Below, in pieces: positions 8,017 to 15,688 of a stretch of 64,000 nucleotides of DNA. This stretch comes from Saccharicrinis sp965230625. Its GTDB lineage: Bacteria; Bacteroidota; Bacteroidia; Bacteroidales; Marinilabiliaceae. The stretch is taken from NCBI GenBank assembly GCA_965230625.1, contig CBDDLL010000001.1, positions 1,178,001 to 1,242,000 on the forward strand. The letters run 5' to 3'. The translations under genes and the position numbers were made by a program. The number at the start of each line of letters is the position of its first letter. Position 1 is the stretch's first letter. The notes under the pieces were generated by a model. It did no database searches and was not told the origin of the DNA. It worked only from the letters and a program-made list of their open reading frames with translations.

Positions 8017-8208
8017 CTACTTTTCTTGTTTTTCCGAAGAATAGCCTGTGTTTTCAAAAATTAAATAATCATTACAATTTCTCCACCCCTTATGTCCTCT
8101 ATGGCAAAAAACATTTTTATGTATAATTAGTTTATTTTCTTCAGATATGGTTTTTCCTTTATAAATAGGACACTTATTTCGATGTATACAATAGTTTTTT
8201 GATGACAT
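8017..8208 (-). CDS. Small cysteine-containing protein of unknown function
   Basis: 63 residues with four cysteines at 7, 13, 35 and 45 and several histidines: CIHRNKCPIYKG, then NVFCHRGHKGWRNCNDY. The arrangement could bind a metal ion, or an iron-sulfur cluster, but no family is recognised. There is no signal peptide. It begins six bases after the stop of ablB, so it is very likely translated from the same message; this spacing and the clean reading frame are the main support that it is a real gene. Confidence 0.55.
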   Translation of the reverse strand: MSSKNYCIHRNKCPIYKGKTISEENKLIIHKNVFCHRGHKGWRNCNDYLIFENTGYSSEKQEK

Positions 8209-8214
8209 AATGTT

Positions 8215-9063
8215 TTATATATGCTTATAATAAATATTCATTGTTTCAATATTGCCAGCTATATTGGTATTTTTTATAAGTGTGCCGGAGTATTTATAAT
8301 CCATCCTTATAAAAGTTAAATTCATAGGAATTGAATTAAGTCGGGCAATGGTGTATAGAGTATGAATGCCATCTTTTCTCATTTCAAATTCCATTCTTTT
8401 AAGCAAGCTTGTTGCTAAACTATGACCTGCAAATTCCGGATAAGTAGCAAAGTCGGTCATCTCGGCATTCTTTCCTTTAACGTCAATTTCCGATGCAGCA
8501 ATTGCAGCAAGTTGATTCTTTTTTTCTGCTCCAAAATACCGAACACCTTCATTCATAGTTTGAATAATATATTCTTTGTCGTGTATAGGAAACGGATAGG
8601 TCTCAAATACTTCTTTATAAATATCAGTAATATTAGACACGTCACTTTTGTTAAGTTCCCTAAATGTGAAATCAGGATAATCCTCTTTGTTTTTTCGGTT
8701 GTCTTTCTTTAGTATTTGACTAAATGATGCCAATTTATTTGTCTCAATATTTAATAATCGATCAGAATTAAGAAATTTTGAAACAAAAAAAGCATCCTCC
8801 CTTTTATTATAAAATTGAGGAATAAAGGCTTCTACAATAAAACCATTTGCAAAGAAAGTAGGTGCTGTGCTTTTGGGTATTTTGCAAACTATTTTAGAAT
8901 AATTCTCAGTATTAGCTAATTGTTTAATTTTATCGAAAATATAAGGAATGTCTCTTTCGTCAAGCTTCATCAGATAGATCCTGTCGTTATGCTTCCCATG
9001 CTGAATACATGTTCCTTTAGCAATAGTTTCAACAGCATCATTAATTGTAATAATATCACACAT
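8215..9063 (-). CDS. ablB: Beta-lysine N-acetyltransferase
   Basis: 282 residues. The C-terminal half is a GNAT domain (FRELNKSDVSNITDIYKEVF, FGAEKKNQLAAIAASEID, AEMTDFATYPEFAGHSLATS, then LYTIARLNSIPMNLTF), and the N-terminal half matches AblB (TIGR03827). The enzyme acetylates the epsilon-amino group of beta-lysine with acetyl-CoA, giving N-epsilon-acetyl-beta-lysine, a compatible solute known from methanogens and some bacteria. The start codon overlaps the end of ablA by eight bases, the usual translational coupling for this pair. It is cytoplasmic. No odd residues are evident. Confidence 0.92.
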   Translation of the reverse strand: MCDIITINDAVETIAKGTCIQHGKHNDRIYLMKLDERDIPYIFDKIKQLANTENYSKIVCKIPKSTAPTFFANGFIVEAFIPQFYNKREDAFFVSKFLNSDRLLNIETNKLASFSQILKKDNRKNKEDYPDFTFRELNKSDVSNITDIYKEVFETYPFPIHDKEYIIQTMNEGVRYFGAEKKNQLAAIAASEIDVKGKNAEMTDFATYPEFAGHSLATSLLKRMEFEMRKDGIHTLYTIARLNSIPMNLTFIRMDYKYSGTLIKNTNIAGNIETMNIYYKHI

Positions 9064-10369
9064 TGCTTTCCCTCCTAAAAATTCTTTCGTTATCTTCTGG
9101 TATTAATGATATAGTATCACATGAGTCCGAAAGTAGTTTTTCAATCCCAATGGCTTCCGACTCATCTTTTTCGGTAATAGATAGTTCTAAATTGCAATTT
9201 TCACAGTCTCTATCGCACATTTTTGGTTCATAACTATCCGGTTCTTTATAGGTAGTTATTACTCCTTCATAATTACGCAGTACTACTTTGTTGGTAGACC
9301 ATGATATAATATAGTTAGGCATAACCGGAATTTTACCTCCTCCACCTGGAGCATCAATAACATAAGTTGGGCGAGCGAAGCCGCTTGTGTGTCCAACAAG
9401 ACTTTCCATAATTTCAATGCCTTTACCAATTGGTGTTCTGAAATGAGATAGCCCTTCAGAAAGGTCGCATTGATACAAATAATAAGGTCGAACTCTATTT
9501 TGAACCAATTTGTGTAATAGATTTTTCATTATTCTGGGACAATCATTAACATCTGCAAGAAGTACAGATTGGTTTCCTAATGGAAATCCTCCATTTGCCA
9601 GTTTTGCAAGTGCTTCCTTTGATGATGTTGTAATTTCATTTGGATGGTTGAAGTGCGTATTAATCCAAACTGGATGAAATTTTTGCAGCATTTTTACGAG
9701 CTTATCTGTTATACGATAAGGTAGCACTACAGGCATTCTTGTTCCTATACGAACTAATTCAACATGGGGTATTTTACAAATTTCCTCGAGTAACCATTCC
9801 AATTTTTCATCTGGCAACATTAAAGGATCTCCCCCTGAAAGTAGTACATCTCTAACTTGAGGATTAGCTGCAATATAATCGATGCCATTACGGAGTTGGT
9901 CTTTTGATGGTACAAAATCAACATCTCCAACTTTTCTTTTACGAGTGCAATGTCTGCAGTACATTGAACATACGTTGCTTACATGAAATAATACTCTATC
10001 TGGATATCGATGAGTGATTCCTTCTACAGGACTATCCTTATCTTCTGACAAAGGATCTTCTAATTCAAATGAATGAGTAGTAAGTTCTTCTATACATCCA
10101 AAAGCCTGCTTAAAGATCGGATCATTTCTAAAGTTTTCTTTATCAATTAATGAAAGGTAATAAGGAGTGATGGATAGAGGGAATTTTTCAAATGTATTTT
10201 TAAGTTCTTTTCTTTCTTTCTCCTCAAATTTAATCCCTGTTATATATTCAAATTTCTCTAAAGAGCGAATAGAATTTCTTAACTGCCAACGCCAATCTTT
10301 CCAATTTGATAATTCAGTTTCATTTTCGATTTTACTTGCAATTTCTTTTTGTACATGGTTATAAATCAT
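9056..10369 (-). CDS. ablA: Lysine 2,3-aminomutase
   Basis: 437 residues. A radical-SAM cluster motif CSMYCRHC is at 134-141, a PLP-lysine loop PGGGGK ends at Lys346, and a cysteine motif CDRDCENC at 385-392 is the extra metal site of this family. LVRIGTRMPVVLPYRI and WINTHFNHPNEI are typical. The enzyme converts L-lysine to L-beta-lysine with SAM, a 4Fe-4S cluster and PLP. With ablB next door the product goes to N-epsilon-acetyl-beta-lysine for osmotic balance rather than to lysine fermentation, since the other fermentation genes (kamD/E, kdd, kce) are not in view. First gene of the run; promoter at 10533-10564. Confidence 0.95.
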   Translation of the reverse strand: MIYNHVQKEIASKIENETELSNWKDWRWQLRNSIRSLEKFEYITGIKFEEKERKELKNTFEKFPLSITPYYLSLIDKENFRNDPIFKQAFGCIEELTTHSFELEDPLSEDKDSPVEGITHRYPDRVLFHVSNVCSMYCRHCTRKRKVGDVDFVPSKDQLRNGIDYIAANPQVRDVLLSGGDPLMLPDEKLEWLLEEICKIPHVELVRIGTRMPVVLPYRITDKLVKMLQKFHPVWINTHFNHPNEITTSSKEALAKLANGGFPLGNQSVLLADVNDCPRIMKNLLHKLVQNRVRPYYLYQCDLSEGLSHFRTPIGKGIEIMESLVGHTSGFARPTYVIDAPGGGGKIPVMPNYIISWSTNKVVLRNYEGVITTYKEPDSYEPKMCDRDCENCNLELSITEKDESEAIGIEKLLSDSCDTISLIPEDNERIFRRESNV

Positions 10370-10776
10370 AACTTTTTTGCTTTAATAAGCTTGAAGGTTT
10401 TTTGAAGCTACCAGAACATAAGTGAATTGTATTTTTGGAATAATGTTGCTTTATTTTTGGCATTTCCTTTTTCTTCTGCTCCTTATAATTAATATCTCAA
10501 CAATTCAGTTTTGCCAATTGTTTCTACGCGAACAAAATTAGTCGAATTATATTTAATCTCCAAAATATTAAAAAATCAACAAAAATTCTCACCACTTAAA
10601 TAGCGATATGTAAATAGTGTTTGTGTTTGTAATATGCATGTAATGAGTGTGTAAAGGTGGCTTGGTGAAGTGTTTGATATTTATAAAAGAAATATTTGAA
10701 TTATAAAAAATGACCTAGATTTATATTAATTCTTATAGGAAATATTTTGAGATTTTGAGTTAGGGAAGTAACAGCT
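10370..10776. other. 407-bp gap: leader and promoter of the ablA run
   Basis: No open frame with coding character is seen. The part next to ablA holds a 5' leader of about 155 bases and the promoter described at 10533-10564. From about 10570 to 10776 I see only AT-rich sequence and no clear hairpin terminator for the LytTR gene ending at 10777. Confidence 0.6.
10533..10564 (-). promoter_or_regulatory. Promoter of the ablA (osmolyte) run
   Basis: Minus strand TTTG (10561-10564), a 20-base spacer and TAATTTTG (10533-10540) match the Bacteroidetes primary promoter. The implied start lies about 155 bases before the ablA start codon, leaving a long untranslated leader. Confidence 0.65.
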
Positions 10777-11523
10777 TTATGTATTTTTTAATTCAGCTAA
10801 AACAAACTCCTTTTTCCTTCGTGATACAGGTACAGATAAGCCATTGGACATTTTTAAATAGCCACCATCCGATTTAATAAATGTGTTTACATGATATAAA
10901 TTGACTATGTATGTTTTATGTGTACGAATAAATCCAAAGCCATCTAATATTTCTTCAAACTCAATTAATGGTTTTGAAATAAGATGTTCCTTACCACAGG
11001 ATAAAAATATGCGCGTATAGTTAGCTTCTCCTTTACATTGAATAATGTTTTCGACTTCTACATAGTCAATTTTATCAGCAAAGGGCAATGCAATTTTTTT
11101 ACTTTGATTTTTAAGTTCTTTATTTTTAAGAAATTGTTCTAATCGCAGATCTTCTTGTGTTCGAGCTTGAATAAATCGTTGAATTGCTTCTTTGAGTTTA
11201 AGTGCATCAATGGGCTTTAGGATATAATCCAGCGCTGAAAAACGAATAGCTTGAATAGCGTATTGATCATAAGCTGTAACAAAAATTACCTTAAATTGGG
11301 AGTGATTAAAGAATTCCAAGACTTTAAAGCCGTTTCCTCCTGGCATTTCAATATCCAGAAATACTAAATCGGGTTTGTATTCCTGAATACAATTTATTGC
11401 GGAAATGGCAGATTCAGCTTCGGCAAGTATTTCTACGTTAGGACAGAATTTTTCCAATACTCCGCGGAGGTTTTCTCGACCGTTTTGTTCATCGTCAACT
11501 ATAATAGCTTTTATGGTTTTCAT
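10777..11523 (-). CDS. LytTR family response regulator
   Basis: 248 residues. Residues 1-125 are a receiver domain with acidic residues DD at 10-11, the phospho-acceptor Asp57 in LVFLDIEMPG and the lysine in LDYILKPID. Residues about 145-245 are a LytTR DNA-binding domain (VENIIQCKGEANYTRIFL, FIRTHKTYIVNL, PVSRRKKEFV). Partner kinases are encoded just upstream; the gap to the nearest is 67 bases and holds a 9-bp inverted repeat. LytTR regulators bind paired short repeats in promoters and control surface and extracellular functions. The last codons of this gene are duplicated at 4109-4185. Targets are likely the large genes upstream, which share an 18-base motif. Confidence 0.93.
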   Translation of the reverse strand: MKTIKAIIVDDEQNGRENLRGVLEKFCPNVEILAEAESAISAINCIQEYKPDLVFLDIEMPGGNGFKVLEFFNHSQFKVIFVTAYDQYAIQAIRFSALDYILKPIDALKLKEAIQRFIQARTQEDLRLEQFLKNKELKNQSKKIALPFADKIDYVEVENIIQCKGEANYTRIFLSCGKEHLISKPLIEFEEILDGFGFIRTHKTYIVNLYHVNTFIKSDGGYLKMSNGLSVPVSRRKKEFVLAELKNT

Positions 11524-11545
11524 ATTATCTGTGTTTACTTACCGT

Positions 11546-11574
11546 GTGACTATACTTATTACTTCTATAGTCAC
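11546..11574. repeat. 9-bp perfect inverted repeat between kinase and regulator genes
   Basis: Arms GTGACTATA (11546-11554) and TATAGTCAC (11566-11574) with an 11-base spacer. There is no T-run on the minus strand, so it is not a standard terminator. It could be an RNA hairpin that tunes expression of the regulator, or a protein-binding site. Confidence 0.6.
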
Positions 11575-11590
11575 CCGATGAGTTTAAGTA

Positions 11591-12232
11591 CTACTCTTCG
11601 GGAAAACAAATTTGAACTTTGGTACCAATAGCATTTTCATGCTCATCTTTTAAGTCTTCGATGTTCATATGATATTGTGTTCCGTATTTATCGGCCAATA
11701 AATTTAATCTTTCTTGACTAAAACCAATTCCTTTGCCATTGGACGATTTTTTTTTGCTTGCTCCATTTCTTCCAATTCCATTATCTATTATAGAAACACA
11801 AATATCCTTATTGGTATTTTGTAGTATTTCTATTTTTAGTTTTCTGTCTTTTGCTTTTGGAGCTAATCCATGTAAGATAGCATTTTCAGCTAAAGGCTGA
11901 AGAATTAAAGGAGGAATAAAAACTGAATAATTGTCTATCCCCTGAGCAATTTGAATGCTATAATCAATATCAAACCTAAGTTTTTCTAAATCCACATAGT
12001 TAGTAATCATTTCCAACTCCGTAGCCAGACTTATTTCTTCTTTATCGCTGTTTTTTAGCACGCTCCTGATTAACTCTGCAAACTTAGAGATATATTGATG
12101 TGCTTCATCGTTTTGCTTTTTTTGCACCAGGTTTTGAATAGAGTTAAGGCAGTTGTACATAAAATGAGGATTCATTTGAGCACGAATGGCAGTTAGTTCT
12201 AGCTCTCTGATTTTTGTTTCTATGGCCGATTC
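11591..12232. repeat. Kinase-encoding segment, copy 1 of a near-identical pair
   Basis: The last 213 codons are nearly identical in protein sequence to those of the neighbouring kinase gene (15047-15688) and very similar in DNA, while the periplasmic parts differ strongly. The last 40 or so codons drift apart more than the central block. Confidence 0.8.
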
Positions 12233-14821
12233 TTTTATCTTCTTTTTTGTACGACGACGGTAGATATCCCAGGCAATAAAACTTAAAATCAAAACCAAAA
12301 CCACAATGGTAATGACAGCTTTTAGAATGCGGATTTTTCTTTCGTTATCAATCTTTTGGGGATGTGATATAAGTGCACGATATAATAACTGCGGATAAGC
12401 GTGGATAAAAACAATGCTTGGAGCAATGTGTGTCACAATTCTACTATCAACATCAATTATTGCCTTTTCTCTATAATCTTTAAGTTGATACTTTTGAGAA
12501 ATAGTTTTGAATTCTTCTGTTGTTGCAACAAGTTTAATTATAGGTTCTTGAATGTTTACAAACCACTTAAGGTTCTTCTCAAAATTTTTATCCTTAACAA
12601 GTACTGTTATAAATACGATATCTCCGTGATCAAAAAAATCGGATAAAGTTCGTTTAAAATCTTTTTTATAGTCGTTTTGTTTTGCGTTAAAATCTATGTA
12701 AACTACTTTGTCTCTAAAATCGGATAATTTAACCGTATTTCCATCAAGATCTTTTAGCTTAAAATTAAATGCCTTTGAACCAGGACTTACTTTTTCTACT
12801 TTTTTATATTGTTTAGATAGTATTTGGGCGTATTTAGTATCGGGATATTCATCCATAAACCTGTTGTACAACGTGGTGTAATTCGTTTTTTTATCGTAAT
12901 TAAGGGATTGATAAACAGTTTGATATTTTAAATAGTAAGCCGAATAACCTTCGTAATGATTCTCAATTAAGTTATACCTTATCTTATTAGACTTTTGGCT
13001 ACCGGGTTTGTGATTATCATTGATACTTTTATGGGAATTAGGTATTTGAGTGGAATATTCCCAATCAAACATATACCTAAAAGGATCAGATATGTTGTTA
13101 AATCTAAGTAAATCATTCTTGCTATTATAATATTTTAGTTCCGGTATTTCATTGTAGTATTTCTTTAATACATATGGGAAAGTATCTTTCCAACCCTCTT
13201 TTGTCTTTATCGATTTGGAAATACTTGCTCTATTATAAAATTTAAATAAGGTTTTTAAGTTATTAAAGTATTCTGACAGATACATTTCGGGACTTAAAGT
13301 CTCAAAGTGCTTCTTCTTCCAATTAAAATCATTACTTACAACTTTAGCAAAAACATTTATTTGATCATTGATATCTATTTTTTCGTCTGTTCCATTCTCT
13401 AACTCAAATATTAAGTTTGATTCTTTTTGAATAGAATTAACAATACTCTTAAGAATATCATTGGGAATATTATCCAGGACTTCCTTAATTTGTTTAGGTG
13501 TTAAGCCTTTAGGGCTATTTATATCAATCGATAATCCAGTTGTATCCTGCAAAATTGAACATAGAAATTCCTTTCGTCCTTTTAAATTATTTTTTAAATC
13601 AGTTACTTTTTTTCTGCTATTTAATAAGAGACACGAATGCTCAAACTTTTTGTAAAGTGAATATATTTCTGAAGTATATGGGTTGTTTGTTTGCTGAAAA
13701 TTAAGATTTTCGGAGCCTACACCGCTAATATCATTAGCAATCAGGTTATCATTATTAACAGTAAGATTCATTTTTAAGTCATCACCTGGTTGCAATGTAA
13801 TTGCCATATTGTTCTTATATTCTAAATCAAAATGCTCTAAATCATCAAGGTGTATTCTAAATTCAAATGTGCTATCATTTTTTAAACTAATTAAATACTT
13901 GAAATCTTGTTTGTCAAAGCTCGTATGAAGTTTTCGTTTAAGAGTAATCTCTGCTAATCCATTTATTGGATTCAAAACTTTTCCTTTTATCCGAACATTT
14001 GGTTTTTTTATAATAGTATCTGTTTTTACTGAATCTCTTAAAAAATAAGTATGAAAGCTTTTAAAGTTTGGCACTTGAACAAGTCGTTCTTTTCTTTTGC
14101 TGGATAAAGAATTAAACTCTTTTATTAGTCCAGTATTTTTTTCAATGATGATTTTGTATTTAATTGAACTACCACTGAAGTAAGTTTTTATTTTCTTACT
14201 TTTATTTATCCTTACTCCTATAGTGCTTCTTTTCTTTTTAGCTTCTGATGATGACAAGGATTTAAGTATTACTACATCACTCATTACGGAATCTACATTG
14301 TAATACCGATTTCTATAAAAGAATTGATCTCCTTTTTTTACACTATTAGTTTGTCCGAGGTATGGGCAACCAAATTCTTTTTCTAAATAACCCATAAGCA
14401 CATCATCCATAATAATATCTTTGCCTACAATAGGATCTATTAATTTGATTTCGCTTAAAATTCCATCAAAGGATACTTTAAACCTGACAGCTTCCCTTGT
14501 GAATAATGAATTATTGTAATGATATCTGAACAATTCATCGTCAAATTCAGGGTATATTTTTTTAGTTACTCTCTTATCATTAACTCTTATTTTATAAATA
14601 TCATCGTATTCATCTTTTAACCTGAACCTGGCTTCCATCTGGTAACCATCTTTTAAAACGTCCACTATTTTATATTCTGCTGTATATCGCTTAAGGGCTT
14701 CCACGCCTTCAATGGTGCTGCTATGATAGGTAAACACATCCCCTTTTTTAAGCCTTTGTTGCTGTGCGTTTACTGATGAGAGAATTAAAAAGGCAGTTAT
14801 TATTAATATTAAAATTTTCAT
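11591..14821 (-). CDS. Hybrid sensor: TlpA-like (cysteine-less Trx) periplasmic domain fused to LytS-type histidine kinase
   Basis: 1076 residues from the signal peptide MKILILIITAFLILSSVNAQ; an upstream in-frame Met at 15010 is rejected because it precedes this signal. Residues about 25-670 are a beta-rich and then helical region as found in Bacteroidetes TlpA-type proteins (a DUF4369-like piece with ITLQPGDDLKMNL). A thioredoxin-fold domain follows at about 678-815 (FKLKDLDGNTVKLSDFRDKV), but the CxxC site is replaced by FNAKQNDYK. A membrane segment lies at about 833-853, then a His_kinase domain (H about 886 in NPHFMYN) and an ATPase domain (LAENAILHGL, DNGIGRNG, GKGIGFSQERL). The likely partner is the LytTR regulator downstream. 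The sensed signal is unknown. Confidence 0.88.
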   Translation of the reverse strand: MKILILIITAFLILSSVNAQQQRLKKGDVFTYHSSTIEGVEALKRYTAEYKIVDVLKDGYQMEARFRLKDEYDDIYKIRVNDKRVTKKIYPEFDDELFRYHYNNSLFTREAVRFKVSFDGILSEIKLIDPIVGKDIIMDDVLMGYLEKEFGCPYLGQTNSVKKGDQFFYRNRYYNVDSVMSDVVILKSLSSSEAKKKRSTIGVRINKSKKIKTYFSGSSIKYKIIIEKNTGLIKEFNSLSSKRKERLVQVPNFKSFHTYFLRDSVKTDTIIKKPNVRIKGKVLNPINGLAEITLKRKLHTSFDKQDFKYLISLKNDSTFEFRIHLDDLEHFDLEYKNNMAITLQPGDDLKMNLTVNNDNLIANDISGVGSENLNFQQTNNPYTSEIYSLYKKFEHSCLLLNSRKKVTDLKNNLKGRKEFLCSILQDTTGLSIDINSPKGLTPKQIKEVLDNIPNDILKSIVNSIQKESNLIFELENGTDEKIDINDQINVFAKVVSNDFNWKKKHFETLSPEMYLSEYFNNLKTLFKFYNRASISKSIKTKEGWKDTFPYVLKKYYNEIPELKYYNSKNDLLRFNNISDPFRYMFDWEYSTQIPNSHKSINDNHKPGSQKSNKIRYNLIENHYEGYSAYYLKYQTVYQSLNYDKKTNYTTLYNRFMDEYPDTKYAQILSKQYKKVEKVSPGSKAFNFKLKDLDGNTVKLSDFRDKVVYIDFNAKQNDYKKDFKRTLSDFFDHGDIVFITVLVKDKNFEKNLKWFVNIQEPIIKLVATTEEFKTISQKYQLKDYREKAIIDVDSRIVTHIAPSIVFIHAYPQLLYRALISHPQKIDNERKIRILKAVITIVVLVLILSFIAWDIYRRRTKKKIKESAIETKIRELELTAIRAQMNPHFMYNCLNSIQNLVQKKQNDEAHQYISKFAELIRSVLKNSDKEEISLATELEMITNYVDLEKLRFDIDYSIQIAQGIDNYSVFIPPLILQPLAENAILHGLAPKAKDRKLKIEILQNTNKDICVSIIDNGIGRNGASKKKSSNGKGIGFSQERLNLLADKYGTQYHMNIEDLKDEHENAIGTKVQICFPEE

Positions 14822-14934
14822 AGTTCTTATATTAAGTCTTATACTTGAATATATTAGATGATTTATGATATAACCTGTATCTAAGTTAAGAATGAGTTTA
14901 AATTTATATCTATACATGATTGATATAATACTAT

Positions 14935-14952
14935 AATGTATAAACGGTTGGT
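14935..14952 (-). promoter_or_regulatory. Conserved 18-base motif upstream of the first kinase gene
   Basis: The minus strand reads ACCAACCGTTTATACATT, 114 bases before the start codon. The identical sequence occurs before the second kinase gene and a related one before the TlpA paralog. The core ACCGTTTAT fits the LytTR half-site consensus, so binding by the adjacent LytTR regulator is a reasonable guess. A second half-site at the usual spacing is not evident. Confidence 0.55.
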
Positions 14953-15046
14953 GTAAGTTTAGGAAAGGTTTGATATGACTTTTTTGGAGTGCGATCTGGG
15001 ATCGTGCCACCAGTGTTCAAAACTTAAGAATCAGCGCCTATTGATG

Positions 15047-15688
15047 CTACTCCTCAGTAAAGCATATCTGAACTTTTGTTCCTTCTACTTCACTTTTGTT
15101 GTTTTTCAAATCCTCAATGGTCATATTGTACTCAGTACCATATTTTTCGCTGAGTAGATTTAGTCTTTCCTGGCTAAATCCTATTCCTTTACCATTTGAC
15201 GAAACTTTCTTACTGGCTCTATTTCTTCCAACTCCATTATCTATAATGGAAACACAAATGACCTTATTGGTATTTTGTAGTATTTCTATTTTTAGTTTCC
15301 TGTCTTTTTCTTTTGGAGCTAGTCCATGTAGGATAGCATTTTCAACTAGAGGTTGAAGAATTAAAGGAGGTATAAAAACTGAATAATTGTCTATCCCCTG
15401 AGCAATTTGAATACTATAATCAATATCAAACCTCAGTTTTTCTAAATCCACATAGTTAGTAATCATTTCCAACTCCGTAGCCAGACTTATTTCTTCTTTA
15501 TCGCTGTTCTTTAGCACGCTCCTTATTAATTCTGCAAACTTTGAGATGTATTGATGCGCCTCATCATTTTGTTTTTTCTGAACTAGGTTTTGAATAGAAT
15601 TTAGGCAGTTGTACATAAAATGGGGATTCATTTGTGCACGTATAGCAGTTAGTTCCAGTTCGCGAATCTTAGTTTTAAAGGTTGAGTC
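15047..15688. repeat. Kinase-encoding segment, copy 2 of a near-identical pair
   Basis: Encodes the 213-residue kinase part that is almost the same as in 11591-12232, with long identical DNA stretches around the H-box and the following helix region. The sharp contrast with the diverged periplasmic parts points to recent conversion or strong constraint. Confidence 0.8.

Noticed and set aside
14935..14960. Complete LytTR double site at the cluster motif
   Set aside because: I looked for a second half-site about 12-13 bases from ACCGTTTAT in both kinase promoters and found no good match, so only a single conserved motif is claimed.
14822..15010. Longer N terminus of the first kinase, starting at 15010
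   Set aside because: It would place 63 residues before a perfect signal peptide and would include the conserved 18-base motif. The start at 14821 is kept.
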